Positions 53,377 through 61,600 of a DNA stretch of 64,000 nucleotides are shown piece by piece. The notes under the pieces are model-generated. The model saw only the letters and a list, made by a program, of their open reading frames with translations. It was not told the origin of the DNA and made no database searches. The stretch covers positions 28,682 through 92,681 of the forward strand of contig JADHMQ010000006.1 in assembly GCA_016779935.1 (NCBI GenBank), given 5' to 3'. Position numbers and translations under genes: made by a program. This DNA comes from Flavobacteriales bacterium (GTDB lineage Bacteria > Bacteroidota > Bacteroidia > Flavobacteriales > UBA7312). Positions within the stretch are counted from its first letter, which is position 1. The number at the start of each line of letters is the position of its first letter.

Positions 53377-53691
53377 TTACTTCGAATAATGCTTTGAAAC
53401 CCAACTGTCAATTTTTTGAAAAAGCGGTAATAAGTCTTTACCAGCATCAGTAAGTCTATACTCAACTTTAGGAGGTATTTCTTTATACACTTTTCTAGTG
53501 ATAAGATTATCGGCTTCCATCTGTTTAAGGTGTTCTGTAAGTACTTTTCTAGAAATACCATGAACAAGTGTTACTAACTGACCAAATCGCAAATGTCTGT
53601 TTCTAAGATTGTAAATTATTGCTAATTTCCATTTACCACCAAGTTTATCAGTGAATATACTTGTAGGGCAAAATTGTTCGATATTATCCAT
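53377..53691 (-). CDS. HxlR-family transcriptional regulator
   Basis: 104 aa winged-helix protein. The family start CPTSIFTDKLGGKWKLAIIYNL is clear, with the N-terminal Cys used by many HxlR proteins for redox sensing. Then RFGQLVTLVHGISRKVLTEHLKQMEADNLI (helix-turn-helix) and VEYRLTDAGKDLLPLF (wing) follow. It probably controls the divergent yceI-pirin genes and the convergent nitroreductase. The intergenic region holds seven GTTAC/GTAAC half-sites. Confidence 0.93.
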   Translation of the reverse strand: MDNIEQFCPTSIFTDKLGGKWKLAIIYNLRNRHLRFGQLVTLVHGISRKVLTEHLKQMEADNLITRKVYKEIPPKVEYRLTDAGKDLLPLFQKIDSWVSKHYSK

Positions 53692-53704
53692 TTCTGTACT
53701 ATTT

Positions 53705-53777
53705 GTTACTTATAGGTTACCAGTATTTGATTGTTACTTTTAAGTAACCGTTACTTTTTGTTACTAATATTAGTTAC
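53705..53777. promoter_or_regulatory. Cluster of GTTAC/GTAAC half-sites between hxlR and yceI
   Basis: Half-sites start at 53705, 53716, 53733, 53744 (GTAAC), 53750, 53760 and 53773. GTTACTT-TT-AAGTAAC (53733-53748) is a perfect 7-bp inverted repeat. The last copy overlaps a possible -7 box (TACCTTGC, 53775-53782) of the yceI gene. It looks like an HxlR-type multi-site operator. Confidence 0.6.
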
Positions 53778-53817
53778 CTTGCGAAACTATAACAAAAAAT
53801 TTAATTAACAAAATATT

Positions 53818-53925
53818 ATGAAAAATTTAAGATCACCAAAATGTAAATGTGGATAAACAAAAAATCCAAACGGGAATTGCGATGGATCACATGCAAACTT
53901 AAGAAGTAATTTCATCAAAACAACT
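53818..53925 (+). pseudogene. CDGSH-type Fe-S motif leader interrupted by TAA, in frame with yceI
   Basis: The ATG at 53818 opens MKNLRSPKCKCG, then TAA (53854-53856), then TKNPNGNCDGSHANLRSNF and onward in the same frame into the YceI protein at 53926. CxCGxT...CDGSH is the signature of CDGSH iron-sulfur proteins. The stop sits where Lys (AAA) is common, so one base change explains it. NLRS occurs on both sides of the motif. Options are a degraded fusion, a separate lost small gene, or a 12-residue upstream peptide now acting as leader. Confidence 0.55.
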
Positions 53926-54474
53926 ATGGCAATTATGCTTTTAGCATTAAGTGTGGGTTTACAAAGTTTTACACCTAACGATACCATAAAAGTAAAAACT
54001 AGTACAGTTGAATGGAAAGGAGAAAAAGTAGTAGGTTCACACGAAGGTACGATCTCATTAAAATCTGCTGACTTAATATATGATAACAAAAAACTCAAAG
54101 GTGGGAACTTTGTAATGGATATGTCAACAATTGTTTGTACAGATTTATCTGGTGAATATAAAAATAAATTAGAAGGCCACCTTAAGTCTGATGACTTCTT
54201 TAGTGTACAAAAATTTCCTACCTCAAGTCTAACTATTAAAAAGGTTTCTAAAGTACAAGATAACCGTTATAACATTAGTGCTGAGCTTACTATCAAAGGC
54301 ATAAGTAAAGCTATTGATTTTACTGCTGAAGAGGTTGAGAATAGATTAAATGCTACTATTAAGATTGACAGAACTGATTTCGATATTAGATACGGTTCTG
54401 GTAGCTTTTTTGAAAACCTTGGAGACAACATGATTTACGATGAATTTGAAATCAAATTAAGTTTAGAGATATAA
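53926..54474 (+). CDS. YceI-family secreted lipid-binding-like protein
   Basis: 182 aa from the ATG at 53926. MAIMLLALSVGLQSFTP can serve as signal peptide, so a functional protein is still made despite the upstream stop. The YceI lipocalin-like beta barrel is readable: TSTVEWKGEKVVGSHEGTI, KLKGGNFVMDMSTI, LEGHLKSDDFFSVQKFPT and IDRTDFDIRYGSG. YceI proteins bind polyisoprenoids or other lipids in the periplasm. It is the first intact gene of a yceI - small ORF - pirin transcript, opposite hxlR. Confidence 0.88.
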   Translation: MAIMLLALSVGLQSFTPNDTIKVKTSTVEWKGEKVVGSHEGTISLKSADLIYDNKKLKGGNFVMDMSTIVCTDLSGEYKNKLEGHLKSDDFFSVQKFPTSSLTIKKVSKVQDNRYNISAELTIKGISKAIDFTAEEVENRLNATIKIDRTDFDIRYGSGSFFENLGDNMIYDEFEIKLSLEI

Positions 54475-54475
54475 T

Positions 54476-54634
54476 ATGCCTCGATCAAAAAAACGACTCA
54501 CTCTTAAAGAAATTGATGAAAGTGAATGTAAAATTATCTTCATATCAAAAAATATTAAAGTAACTTTACGTTCCCAAAAGAGTTTATCCACTTGGCTTGA
54601 AAAATATCCCTCAGGAAAATTTATATTTAAGTAA
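54476..54634 (+). CDS. Small basic protein, 52 aa, unknown
   Basis: The ATG at 54476 lies 1 nt after the yceI stop, and the TAA at 54632-54634 is 2 nt before the pirin ATG, so it fills the gap exactly. It begins MPRSKKRLTLKEIDESECK and ends STWLEKYPSGKFIFK. It has a basic N-terminus and one Cys. No family is recognised. The tight packing argues that it is real and translated with its neighbours. Confidence 0.55.
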   Translation: MPRSKKRLTLKEIDESECKIIFISKNIKVTLRSQKSLSTWLEKYPSGKFIFK

Positions 54635-54636
54635 AG

Positions 54637-55509
54637 ATGAAAAGATTAGATTTTATAAAAAAGACTATCATTTCCGGAGCTGCTGCGATGGCAGCTCCAT
54701 TTGCTCTCAAGTCAAACACTAAGACCGAGTCAACATATGATAAATTAAGTGAACAAGTTGGTTTTAATCACATGCCTAATACTGAAATTATGACAGAACG
54801 TACAGTATTACACAAAGGCAATACACGAGGCAGTGCCAATCACGGTTGGCTAAAGGTTAATCACACCTTTAGTTTTGCAAACTATCACAACCCAAATCGT
54901 ATGAACTTTGGCGTCTTAAGAGTGCTTAATGACGACACTATTGCAGGTGGACGAGGGTTTAACACCCATCCACATGACAACATGGAGATTATTACCATTC
55001 CATTAGAAGGTGACCTAGAGCATAAAGATAATATGGGTAATGGTACTGTAATCAAAAATGGTGATATTCAAGTAATGAGTGCTGGAAAAGGAATAACGCA
55101 CAGTGAATTTAATGCTAATAAAGAGTTGCCCGTAAAGCTTCTACAAATATGGCTATTCCCCAACAAAAGAAATGTTACACCTCGATACGACCAGCTGTCT
55201 CTAAAGTCTATCAGCAAACAAAATACTTTTAATCAAATCCTCTCCCCTAGCTCTATGGATCAAGGTGTATGGATACACCAAAATGCTTGGTTTAGTTTAG
55301 GAGAGTTCACTAAAGATATGGATATTGATTATAAGTTGAATTCCGACACCAATGGCGTATATGCTTTTATTATTGAAGGCGGTGCCGTTATTCAAAAACA
55401 AAAGCTCGAAAAACGTGACGGATTCGGCATCTGGAATAGTAAGCAAATAAATATTACTGCTAAGAAAGACTCTAAGATTCTTCTTATGGAAGTCCCAATG
55501 AAAATATAA
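54637..55509 (+). CDS. Pirin-family bicupin with N-terminal export-like signal
   Basis: 290 aa. The pirin core is clear: HGWLKVNHTFSFANYHNPN, LNDDTIAGGRGFNTHPHDNMEI (metal His residues), GDIQVMSAGKGITHSEFN (third His and Glu side) and the second cupin to the end. Relatives such as YhhW act as quercetin dioxygenases. Unusually, it starts MKRLDFIKKTIISGAAAMAAP, like a Bacteroidota Tat signal (MKRRDFIKK) whose second Arg is Leu. Export would therefore be unconventional. It follows yceI and the 52-aa gene in a redox-linked cluster. Confidence 0.87.
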   Translation: MKRLDFIKKTIISGAAAMAAPFALKSNTKTESTYDKLSEQVGFNHMPNTEIMTERTVLHKGNTRGSANHGWLKVNHTFSFANYHNPNRMNFGVLRVLNDDTIAGGRGFNTHPHDNMEIITIPLEGDLEHKDNMGNGTVIKNGDIQVMSAGKGITHSEFNANKELPVKLLQIWLFPNKRNVTPRYDQLSLKSISKQNTFNQILSPSSMDQGVWIHQNAWFSLGEFTKDMDIDYKLNSDTNGVYAFIIEGGAVIQKQKLEKRDGFGIWNSKQINITAKKDSKILLMEVPMKI

Positions 55510-55549
55510 TTATAAAAGTAGTTCAATTAATAGTTTGCCTTTGGTAACT

Positions 55550-55888
55550 ATGCGTCAAGTTCTATTTTTTTTCTTTTTAAGTACGGGTCTGTGCTATGCC
55601 TCTTTTCCTGTTAGTGATAGCCAAAATGCTTACGAATTAGAAAACATAAAGCCAGAGCAAAGTTCTGAAAGATACATTTATGCCGAATTAAGCTTTATTG
55701 GTGGAATATTATGTAGATATCTTAGTACTTACTATAAGTGTTTAAATGCTCTCTTATTGAGTTCAAATCAAAAGAGAATTGAACTTTACTCCAAGCAGAA
55801 CACATCTTCTTTCAAAAATCCGTTTACCTCAAGTAAACTTCAGCGTTTTGCAGAATGTAATTGCACTGGTAAATATCGTCTGAGTTGA
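55550..55888 (+). CDS. Hypothetical protein with signal peptide
   Basis: 112 aa from the ATG at 55550 (MRQVLFFFFLSTGLCYASF), a plausible signal peptide. The rest is Ser- and Cys-containing with no recognised domain. The 3' end overlaps the convergent DUF3299-like gene by 65 bp, which weakens the case. It lies 40 nt after the pirin gene. Confidence 0.4.
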   Translation: MRQVLFFFFLSTGLCYASFPVSDSQNAYELENIKPEQSSERYIYAELSFIGGILCRYLSTYYKCLNALLLSSNQKRIELYSKQNTSSFKNPFTSSKLQRFAECNCTGKYRLS

Positions 55889-56258
55889 GCTTAAGTGTCC
55901 CTTTCATAGTTGCTACTTCATCCATTATAAAAACATCTTTTTTCGACTTCATCTCTAGTTCTATAATGGTTTCAGGACCACCAACACCACAGAAAAAACA
56001 CGAAGAAAATGGCCCTTTTGAAAGGATATAATAATTGTCAGTGGGGTCAATTGCCAAAACAAAGCCTCGAATTACCACTTCTTTACCCGCTAATTCTTGC
56101 ACATTCATCCCAAAATGAGGATATAAAAAGTATTCATCTTCTTCTTCCATATAAACATCGGTAAACTCAACATCAGCAAGTGTACTCCAGTCTATTTCGA
56201 TTTGAGAATAACTGATTTTTACAAAAAAGCAAAGAGTAAGAATAAGTAGTCTATGCAT
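55824..56258 (-). CDS. Secreted DUF3299-like protein of the ABC transporter operon
   Basis: 144 aa. A signal peptide (MHRLLILTLCFFVKISYSQ) precedes a small beta domain. GKEVVIRGFVLAIDPTDNYYILSKGPFSSCFFCGVGGPETIIEL is the DUF3299 pattern in parts: an N-terminal OB-like strand, then a Cys pair (SSCFFCG) near GPE. DUF3299 proteins recur beside ABC transporters implicated in zinc handling. The start overlaps the permease gene by 8 nt, so it belongs to the same operon. Confidence 0.72.
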   Translation of the reverse strand: MHRLLILTLCFFVKISYSQIEIDWSTLADVEFTDVYMEEEDEYFLYPHFGMNVQELAGKEVVIRGFVLAIDPTDNYYILSKGPFSSCFFCGVGGPETIIELEMKSKKDVFIMDEVATMKGTLKLNSDDIYQCNYILQNAEVYLR

Positions 56259-57549
56259 CTGAAAGTGTTTTAGGGATATTAATATTATAGGTTTGAATAG
56301 TAGGTATTAGTGATGCAGCTAAGCCGATAAGTAGCGCTATTGGGAACAACCACAGTTCCTCACTTATTAGATTGAATTGAAAGGAATTTACCGCATATTT
56401 TTGCTCAACCAAAAAAGACATGAAGAACAGGGTCAATCGACTGATTAATAATCCAAAAATAGCTCCTAATAATGATAGTGTCATTCCTTCTTGTAATACA
56501 AGTTTAACCAATTGCCATTTGCTAGCTCCGTGTACACGCATAAGCGCTAACTCATAACGTCTTTTTTTCAATGAATTATATAGACTGATAAAAATACTTA
56601 ATCCAGAAACTATAATAATTATGTAGGCAATACCATTTATAGTCTTCACACCAAAACCCAGCAAATTAGTTAATCGACTTATTTCAAGTGCTGGAACAGC
56701 AGCTTGTAGGCTTGTTGTTTCATTGACTTTTCTAGGTAATTGAATAAAACCTACTGGACTTTTAAATTTCACTAATAGAGCGGTTATCATAGCATCATCG
56801 GGGATGCCTAGGTCTTCGGAAATACTCAACTCCACCTCTTCACCATGGTTGTGGTCACAATTAGCATGGTCATGGTGGTCATGCTCGTGATCGTGGTCAC
56901 AATTGGCGTGGTCGTGACTGTCTTCAATAGCTTCATGATTATGCACCTTCCAAACGCTTTTTGAATTGGTCAAAATTAGCTGATCAACTGTAGAATAGGA
57001 AGGGTTTAGTATTCCCACAACTTCATAAGCATAATCGTCATGAACTTGCCCCCCTTCTACTAAGCCATGTGTGCCATAAAAGGTATCCCCAATTTCTAAT
57101 TGATGAACATCGGCAACCGTACTTCCAAGTACCACCTCTAAACTACGGTTCCATAATCGCCCTTCCTTCAGGCTCACTTCATAGAGTTCAGGGTATTGGT
57201 GTGTTGTTCCAACTATTCTAAATCCGTTAAAAGAATCGCCAAAAGAAAGCGGAATGGTAAAATCAACCAATGCGTTTTTACTAAGCTTTTTTGCTTCCTT
57301 ATATGAAATATTTCCTGTTGGGTTATCTATGTGATATATACTGGAAAGAATTAACTGTAATGGACTACCTTTTGCTCCAACAACCATATCAATACCCTTG
57401 AGGTTAGCTTTGAGTTGTTGTTCTATTTGGTTGTTCAGTAATAAAAGCAATGAAATGACACCTACTCCAAAGGTCATTAACAATAAGCTAAGAGTAGTAT
57501 TCAAAGGGTTACTTACAAGATTTCGCCAACCTAATTGTCTAATATTCAT
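56251..57549 (-). CDS. FtsX/MacB-type ABC permease with His-rich metal-binding loop
   Basis: 432 aa. One N-terminal helix, a large extracytoplasmic domain and three C-terminal helices give the four-helix MacB/FtsX layout (LMRVHGASKWQLVKLVLQEGM). Residues 203-236 in the periplasmic domain are packed with His, Asp and Cys, including two DHANCDH repeats joined by HDHEHDH. This suggests binding of zinc, copper or nickel. It overlaps both the DUF3299-like gene (8 nt) and the ATPase gene (4 nt). It resembles zinc-linked ABC loci that pair FtsX-type permeases with DUF3299. Confidence 0.85.
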   Translation of the reverse strand: MNIRQLGWRNLVSNPLNTTLSLLLMTFGVGVISLLLLLNNQIEQQLKANLKGIDMVVGAKGSPLQLILSSIYHIDNPTGNISYKEAKKLSKNALVDFTIPLSFGDSFNGFRIVGTTHQYPELYEVSLKEGRLWNRSLEVVLGSTVADVHQLEIGDTFYGTHGLVEGGQVHDDYAYEVVGILNPSYSTVDQLILTNSKSVWKVHNHEAIEDSHDHANCDHDHEHDHHDHANCDHNHGEEVELSISEDLGIPDDAMITALLVKFKSPVGFIQLPRKVNETTSLQAAVPALEISRLTNLLGFGVKTINGIAYIIIIVSGLSIFISLYNSLKKRRYELALMRVHGASKWQLVKLVLQEGMTLSLLGAIFGLLISRLTLFFMSFLVEQKYAVNSFQFNLISEELWLFPIALLIGLAASLIPTIQTYNINIPKTLSDA

Positions 57550-58172
57550 AATGTTATAGATTTTTTAAATTGACTTTTTAATCTGCTATCGTGCGTGATG
57601 ATTATTAGTTGGGCATTTGTGCTTGATGCCTGCTCTTTGAGGAGTTTAATAATCTTATCGCAATTAGTATCGTCCAAACTGGAAGTGGGCTCATCTGCTA
57701 AAATTATATCTGGATTTTTGACAACTGCTAAGGCTATAGCTGCTCTTTGTTGCTCACCTTGACTTAATTCATCTGGCTTACAGTCCAATTTATCTGCTAA
57801 GCCTATCTGCTCTAACAAATGAATAGCACGTTCTCTGTCTTGATTGTTATGTGACAAATACAGCGAAAGAAGCAGATTATCCAAAACACTGATATTTCGC
57901 ACAAAATGTGGACGTTGAAAAACCATCCCTATGTGCTTTCCTCTGAATTGGTCTAACTCTTTAGAGGGTAAATTATGATAGTTAAGACCATTAAAATCTA
58001 ATGTTCCAGACAAGGGTTTTAATAATCCAGCTAGAATTTGAATTAAGGTTGTTTTGCCTACCCCTGACTCACCAAGTATCAATAAATCTTCTTCGTTTTC
58101 TAATTTAATATCAGGAAACGAAAATTGATTTACATCATCGTAAGCAAAAGTTATAGATTCTGAATGCAACAT
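57546..58172 (-). CDS. ABC transporter ATP-binding protein
   Basis: 208 aa, LolD/MacB-like. Walker A is GESGVGKTT, the Q-loop region reads GMVFQRPHFV, the signature is LSQGEQQRAAIALAVV, Walker B is IILADEPTSSLDD, and the H-loop is IIITHD. It pairs with the adjacent permease (4-nt overlap). As the first gene of the operon it has the promoter box at 58295-58302 and the palindrome at 58313-58327 upstream. Confidence 0.93.
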   Translation of the reverse strand: MLHSESITFAYDDVNQFSFPDIKLENEEDLLILGESGVGKTTLIQILAGLLKPLSGTLDFNGLNYHNLPSKELDQFRGKHIGMVFQRPHFVRNISVLDNLLLSLYLSHNNQDRERAIHLLEQIGLADKLDCKPDELSQGEQQRAAIALAVVKNPDIILADEPTSSLDDTNCDKIIKLLKEQASSTNAQLIIITHDSRLKSQFKKSITL

Positions 58173-58294
58173 ATACTCTAAAAATTTTTATCTATGACAA
58201 ATCATCAATAAAAGCCATTAAATATCCTATTTAATTTTGATAAAAAAACATTTAACAAAATATTTTTTTACATGATTTAACAATTTTATAAAGA

Positions 58295-58302
58295 CAAAAA
58301 TA
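58295..58302 (-). promoter_or_regulatory. Probable -7 box of the ABC operon
   Basis: The minus-strand reading TATTTTTG is a TAnnTTTG match, about 120 nt before the ATPase start. A TTG on the same strand lies within the palindrome just upstream. Confidence 0.5.
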
Positions 58303-58312
58303 ACACAATTAT

Positions 58313-58327
58313 TGCAACACTGTTGCA
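58313..58327. promoter_or_regulatory. 7-1-7 palindrome, candidate Fur-family (Zur-like) operator
   Basis: TGCAACA-C-TGTTGCA is a perfect inverted repeat with a one-base spacer, the geometry of Fur-family boxes (TG...CA ends). It sits 10 nt upstream of the -7 box, over the expected -33 region, in front of a His-rich metal ABC system. No Fur-family gene is in the window. Confidence 0.55.
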
Positions 58328-58615
58328 TTGAAAATATAATTAAATATTTGACAAATCATTTTTGATTGATTTTATGAAATTAGTTTCAAGGCTTGGAATT
58401 AAATCACACATAACAGAATTAGACTCTATACAGTTGGGGTAAGTATCTGAATAAAGTGTTTAAGTAAGTGGAAAGGAAGCAAATTCGTATTAGAAAAAGA
58501 AAATATAATAAATATTAGAATTGATTTTTTTCATAATCTGCAACAAGTTTTGGTTAAGCTTGTTTTTCAAATTTAAAAATACTTCTAATCAACTTTAAAC
58601 GTTAATGACACCTAT

Positions 58616-61600
58616 CTATTTTATCTTAACAACTTTAAAGTAATTATTAAACGATTTGTTATAACACTTCAAGTGATATATTCCTGATTCTAATTCGCCT
58701 AATGATATCATTGTTTTAGCATTGTTTTTAGTCAACAATGAGCCAGAGCTAATGAGCCTAGATGAGTTATCATAGACTTCTATGTAGACCTCTTCTGACA
58801 TCTCTGAATTTGAATTGAACTCAACATAAATCTGATCTTTTGTAGGGTTAGGATGGATTAGTATATCGTTTGAATTAATACTATTTTCTATTACATCATT
58901 ACTTTCATCTACCTCAACGGGAACGTTCACTTCGTATTCGCAAACACCTGAGGCGTCTTGAACGACTACATTATAATTACCCACAGCCAAGTTATAGAAC
59001 TCATTGTCTTCTTCGAAATTCTGACCACCATCAACACTAAATAGATATGGACTTAAGCCAGAAGTTGGAGTAATTATAATTGCTCCATTTGCTACTACCA
59101 CAGAAGAAACATTGGTTGACTCCACATCAATAGAGGTTAAAGTACATTCATTTACATATACCATTTCTTCATAAGAACATATTCCATCTTCATCCTGAAC
59201 TATAACAAAATATTCGCCAGGAGTTAATTCTGAAAATATATTATCGGTTGTAAAATTCATACCACCATCAATACTGTAATTATATTGTTGGGACGAAGGC
59301 GTGAAAATGGAAATGACACCATCATCATTAAAAGAATGGGTAATTACTACATCCGCATTAATTTCACAACTGGATCCACCGGGGCAGAGCAATTCAATAG
59401 CTTGACTTCCAAAGGTACCATCGTTAAATACAATTGTTTCTCCTGAAGAATTGAGCACAGAGAAGTTGCCAGGGGAAAAAATCCCATCTCCATACGAATC
59501 ATAAACAATAAGTGAATAACACGAGGCATAGTCCAAACAAATTTGCTCAGTAATAGTATCGTAATTACCATTATCACTAAGATCACCACTTGCAATAATA
59601 TTATCATTAAAATCAAAAATTGACCATGATGTTTCATATGGATATTGATCACTATTTAAAATAAATGTTACAAAATCATAGGTTGACAGAACATCTAAAA
59701 ATGCTGTAGCGAAGTTGTTAATTGGAACCTCATCGGCTTGCCCGTTCACACTAAAAACATTTATTGTCACTTCATTATTTAACGTTTGGAAATTCCCATC
59801 AACAATAACAGATATATCATCTTGATTCAAAGAAGAAATATCAACTTCCTCATTAAAAATCCCTGCACTTTCTCCATTAATAAATATTTCAAATTGAACA
59901 TTATTTATGGTATTACCTCCATTATTTTCAATAGTAATTGTTGCTTCAATTTCATTGTTACATTTTTCCTTAAGTGTTCCTAAATAAACTGTAGCATCTA
60001 ATTGATGAATCTTAGTTAAAGTGTAATTCAATGTATCATTGTTTCCGTATTCATCGTCTACATCGCTTACAATACCTCTAAGATTATAATCCCCCTCGTT
60101 TGAAAAATCTTGTAAGCTTTGGAATTCAAATTCTGCATTAGAAAATGGCTCTAAAGTTTCTGTTATGGTTAGGGTTTCTATTTCCTGGTCATCGACTAAA
60201 AGAGTCAGTGTAAAATCACTCATTGGGTTTAGTCCCGTATTAGAAATAACCACCTTTATAGCTTCGCTATTTCCTAAGTCTGAAGAAGATACTGGAGATA
60301 TAAACTCTGTAAATTCTAAATCATTATCGGCTTTTATATCTGCCCAAAATGAAACCCATGGTCTCGCTTGTTTAATTGCAAGCTGATCTTGTGCAGTGAC
60401 TTTGTATTCTATATCCATACCAAAGCCTTCAACGCCTTCTACATTGTATAATATGGCGAATTCATCATGAATGATAGAGAGGTAATCCCTCATTTGATCT
60501 AAATAACTCTGCCCCATTACGAGTTGATTTTGCTCTACTAGGTTAGATAATTGAAGTACTAAATAACCACCTGCATTTTCAGGGTCTTCATATAACAGGA
60601 TTTCTTCAGGTACAGAATTTGGATCAGGATTAGTAATTAATGACTCCCCTACTTGAGTATTCAAATAGAACGTATTTTCTGTTTCATAAATAGGGTCTAA
60701 ACTAATTCCAACACCGTTAGATTTTTCTTCTTCGAAGTTGGGGTGACACAATACTCCCATTGCTGCCATAAAATGATCGACTCTGTAAAAATCCCTTTCC
60801 TCATAAGCTCTAAAGTTCCACATACTAGCATAGACTTGCTTTATAGATTTAGAAATATGTCCTTCATCTAAGTGCTGCGTTTTGGAGGTGTATAAACCTG
60901 CACCACTAAAGCCAGGCAAATCTTCATTATTAGTACTTGATCTACACCTTACCTTCGTACCCACAGGAAAATCATCGTGCATGGCCTGAAGTTGATCCAT
61001 CATCCATGAAGGCATCGGAGCATCTTTGATATCGTCTCTGAACATTTTAAGGCGATCTACACGGAAATTGATGTCATTTTGAAATGCTGGATTATCTATC
61101 ATTACCTGTGCTTCTAAATAGAAGTTATTGTATTGCATGAACTCATCGTAGAAGTAAAATGGAATACCAAAACCATCTGGAATAGTACCATCAGGCAATC
61201 CAAACGATCTCATTGTAGCAACATTCGAGCATTTTGCTCCAAAGGCTGTTGACATTTCAAATTCTATGTCGTCTAGCGGCAAAATTTCTGTAATGCTTAG
61301 GTCTCTGACTGGAATTTGGGGTTCAGTGGGTCTTATTGCTTCATACCATTCATTTACCTCATCCAAAGTTGCTTCTCTAAATTGAAAGGTTTCGTTTTCT
61401 ACTTTGTAGTACACATAGTTATTCAACAGATTTGAAATAGAGTCAATAGATAATGGATCCTGGATGTAGGCATTAGGAACGTTATCTTGTATCGCCCTTA
61501 GGTTCACGTGAGATAGAGGTGTTTGTATTACGGAAGTAATAATACCTCCTACTCTTGGTAAGGAGTTTGGAAGTGCATCATAAAGTACAATATCTCTGGA

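Larger units (their letters stand above)
58173..58615. other. 443-bp AT-rich intergenic region
   Basis: It holds the regulatory signals at 58295-58327 for the ABC operon. Apart from a 22-codon open frame from about 58375 (MKLVSRLGIKSHITELDSIQ) with no support, I see no gene, tRNA or terminator. Confidence 0.7.

Noticed and set aside
23886..53856. Reassigned stop codon as an explanation for the three interrupted small genes.
   Set aside because: Each interruption uses a different stop codon, and all three stops end many intact genes here, so code change is not tenable.
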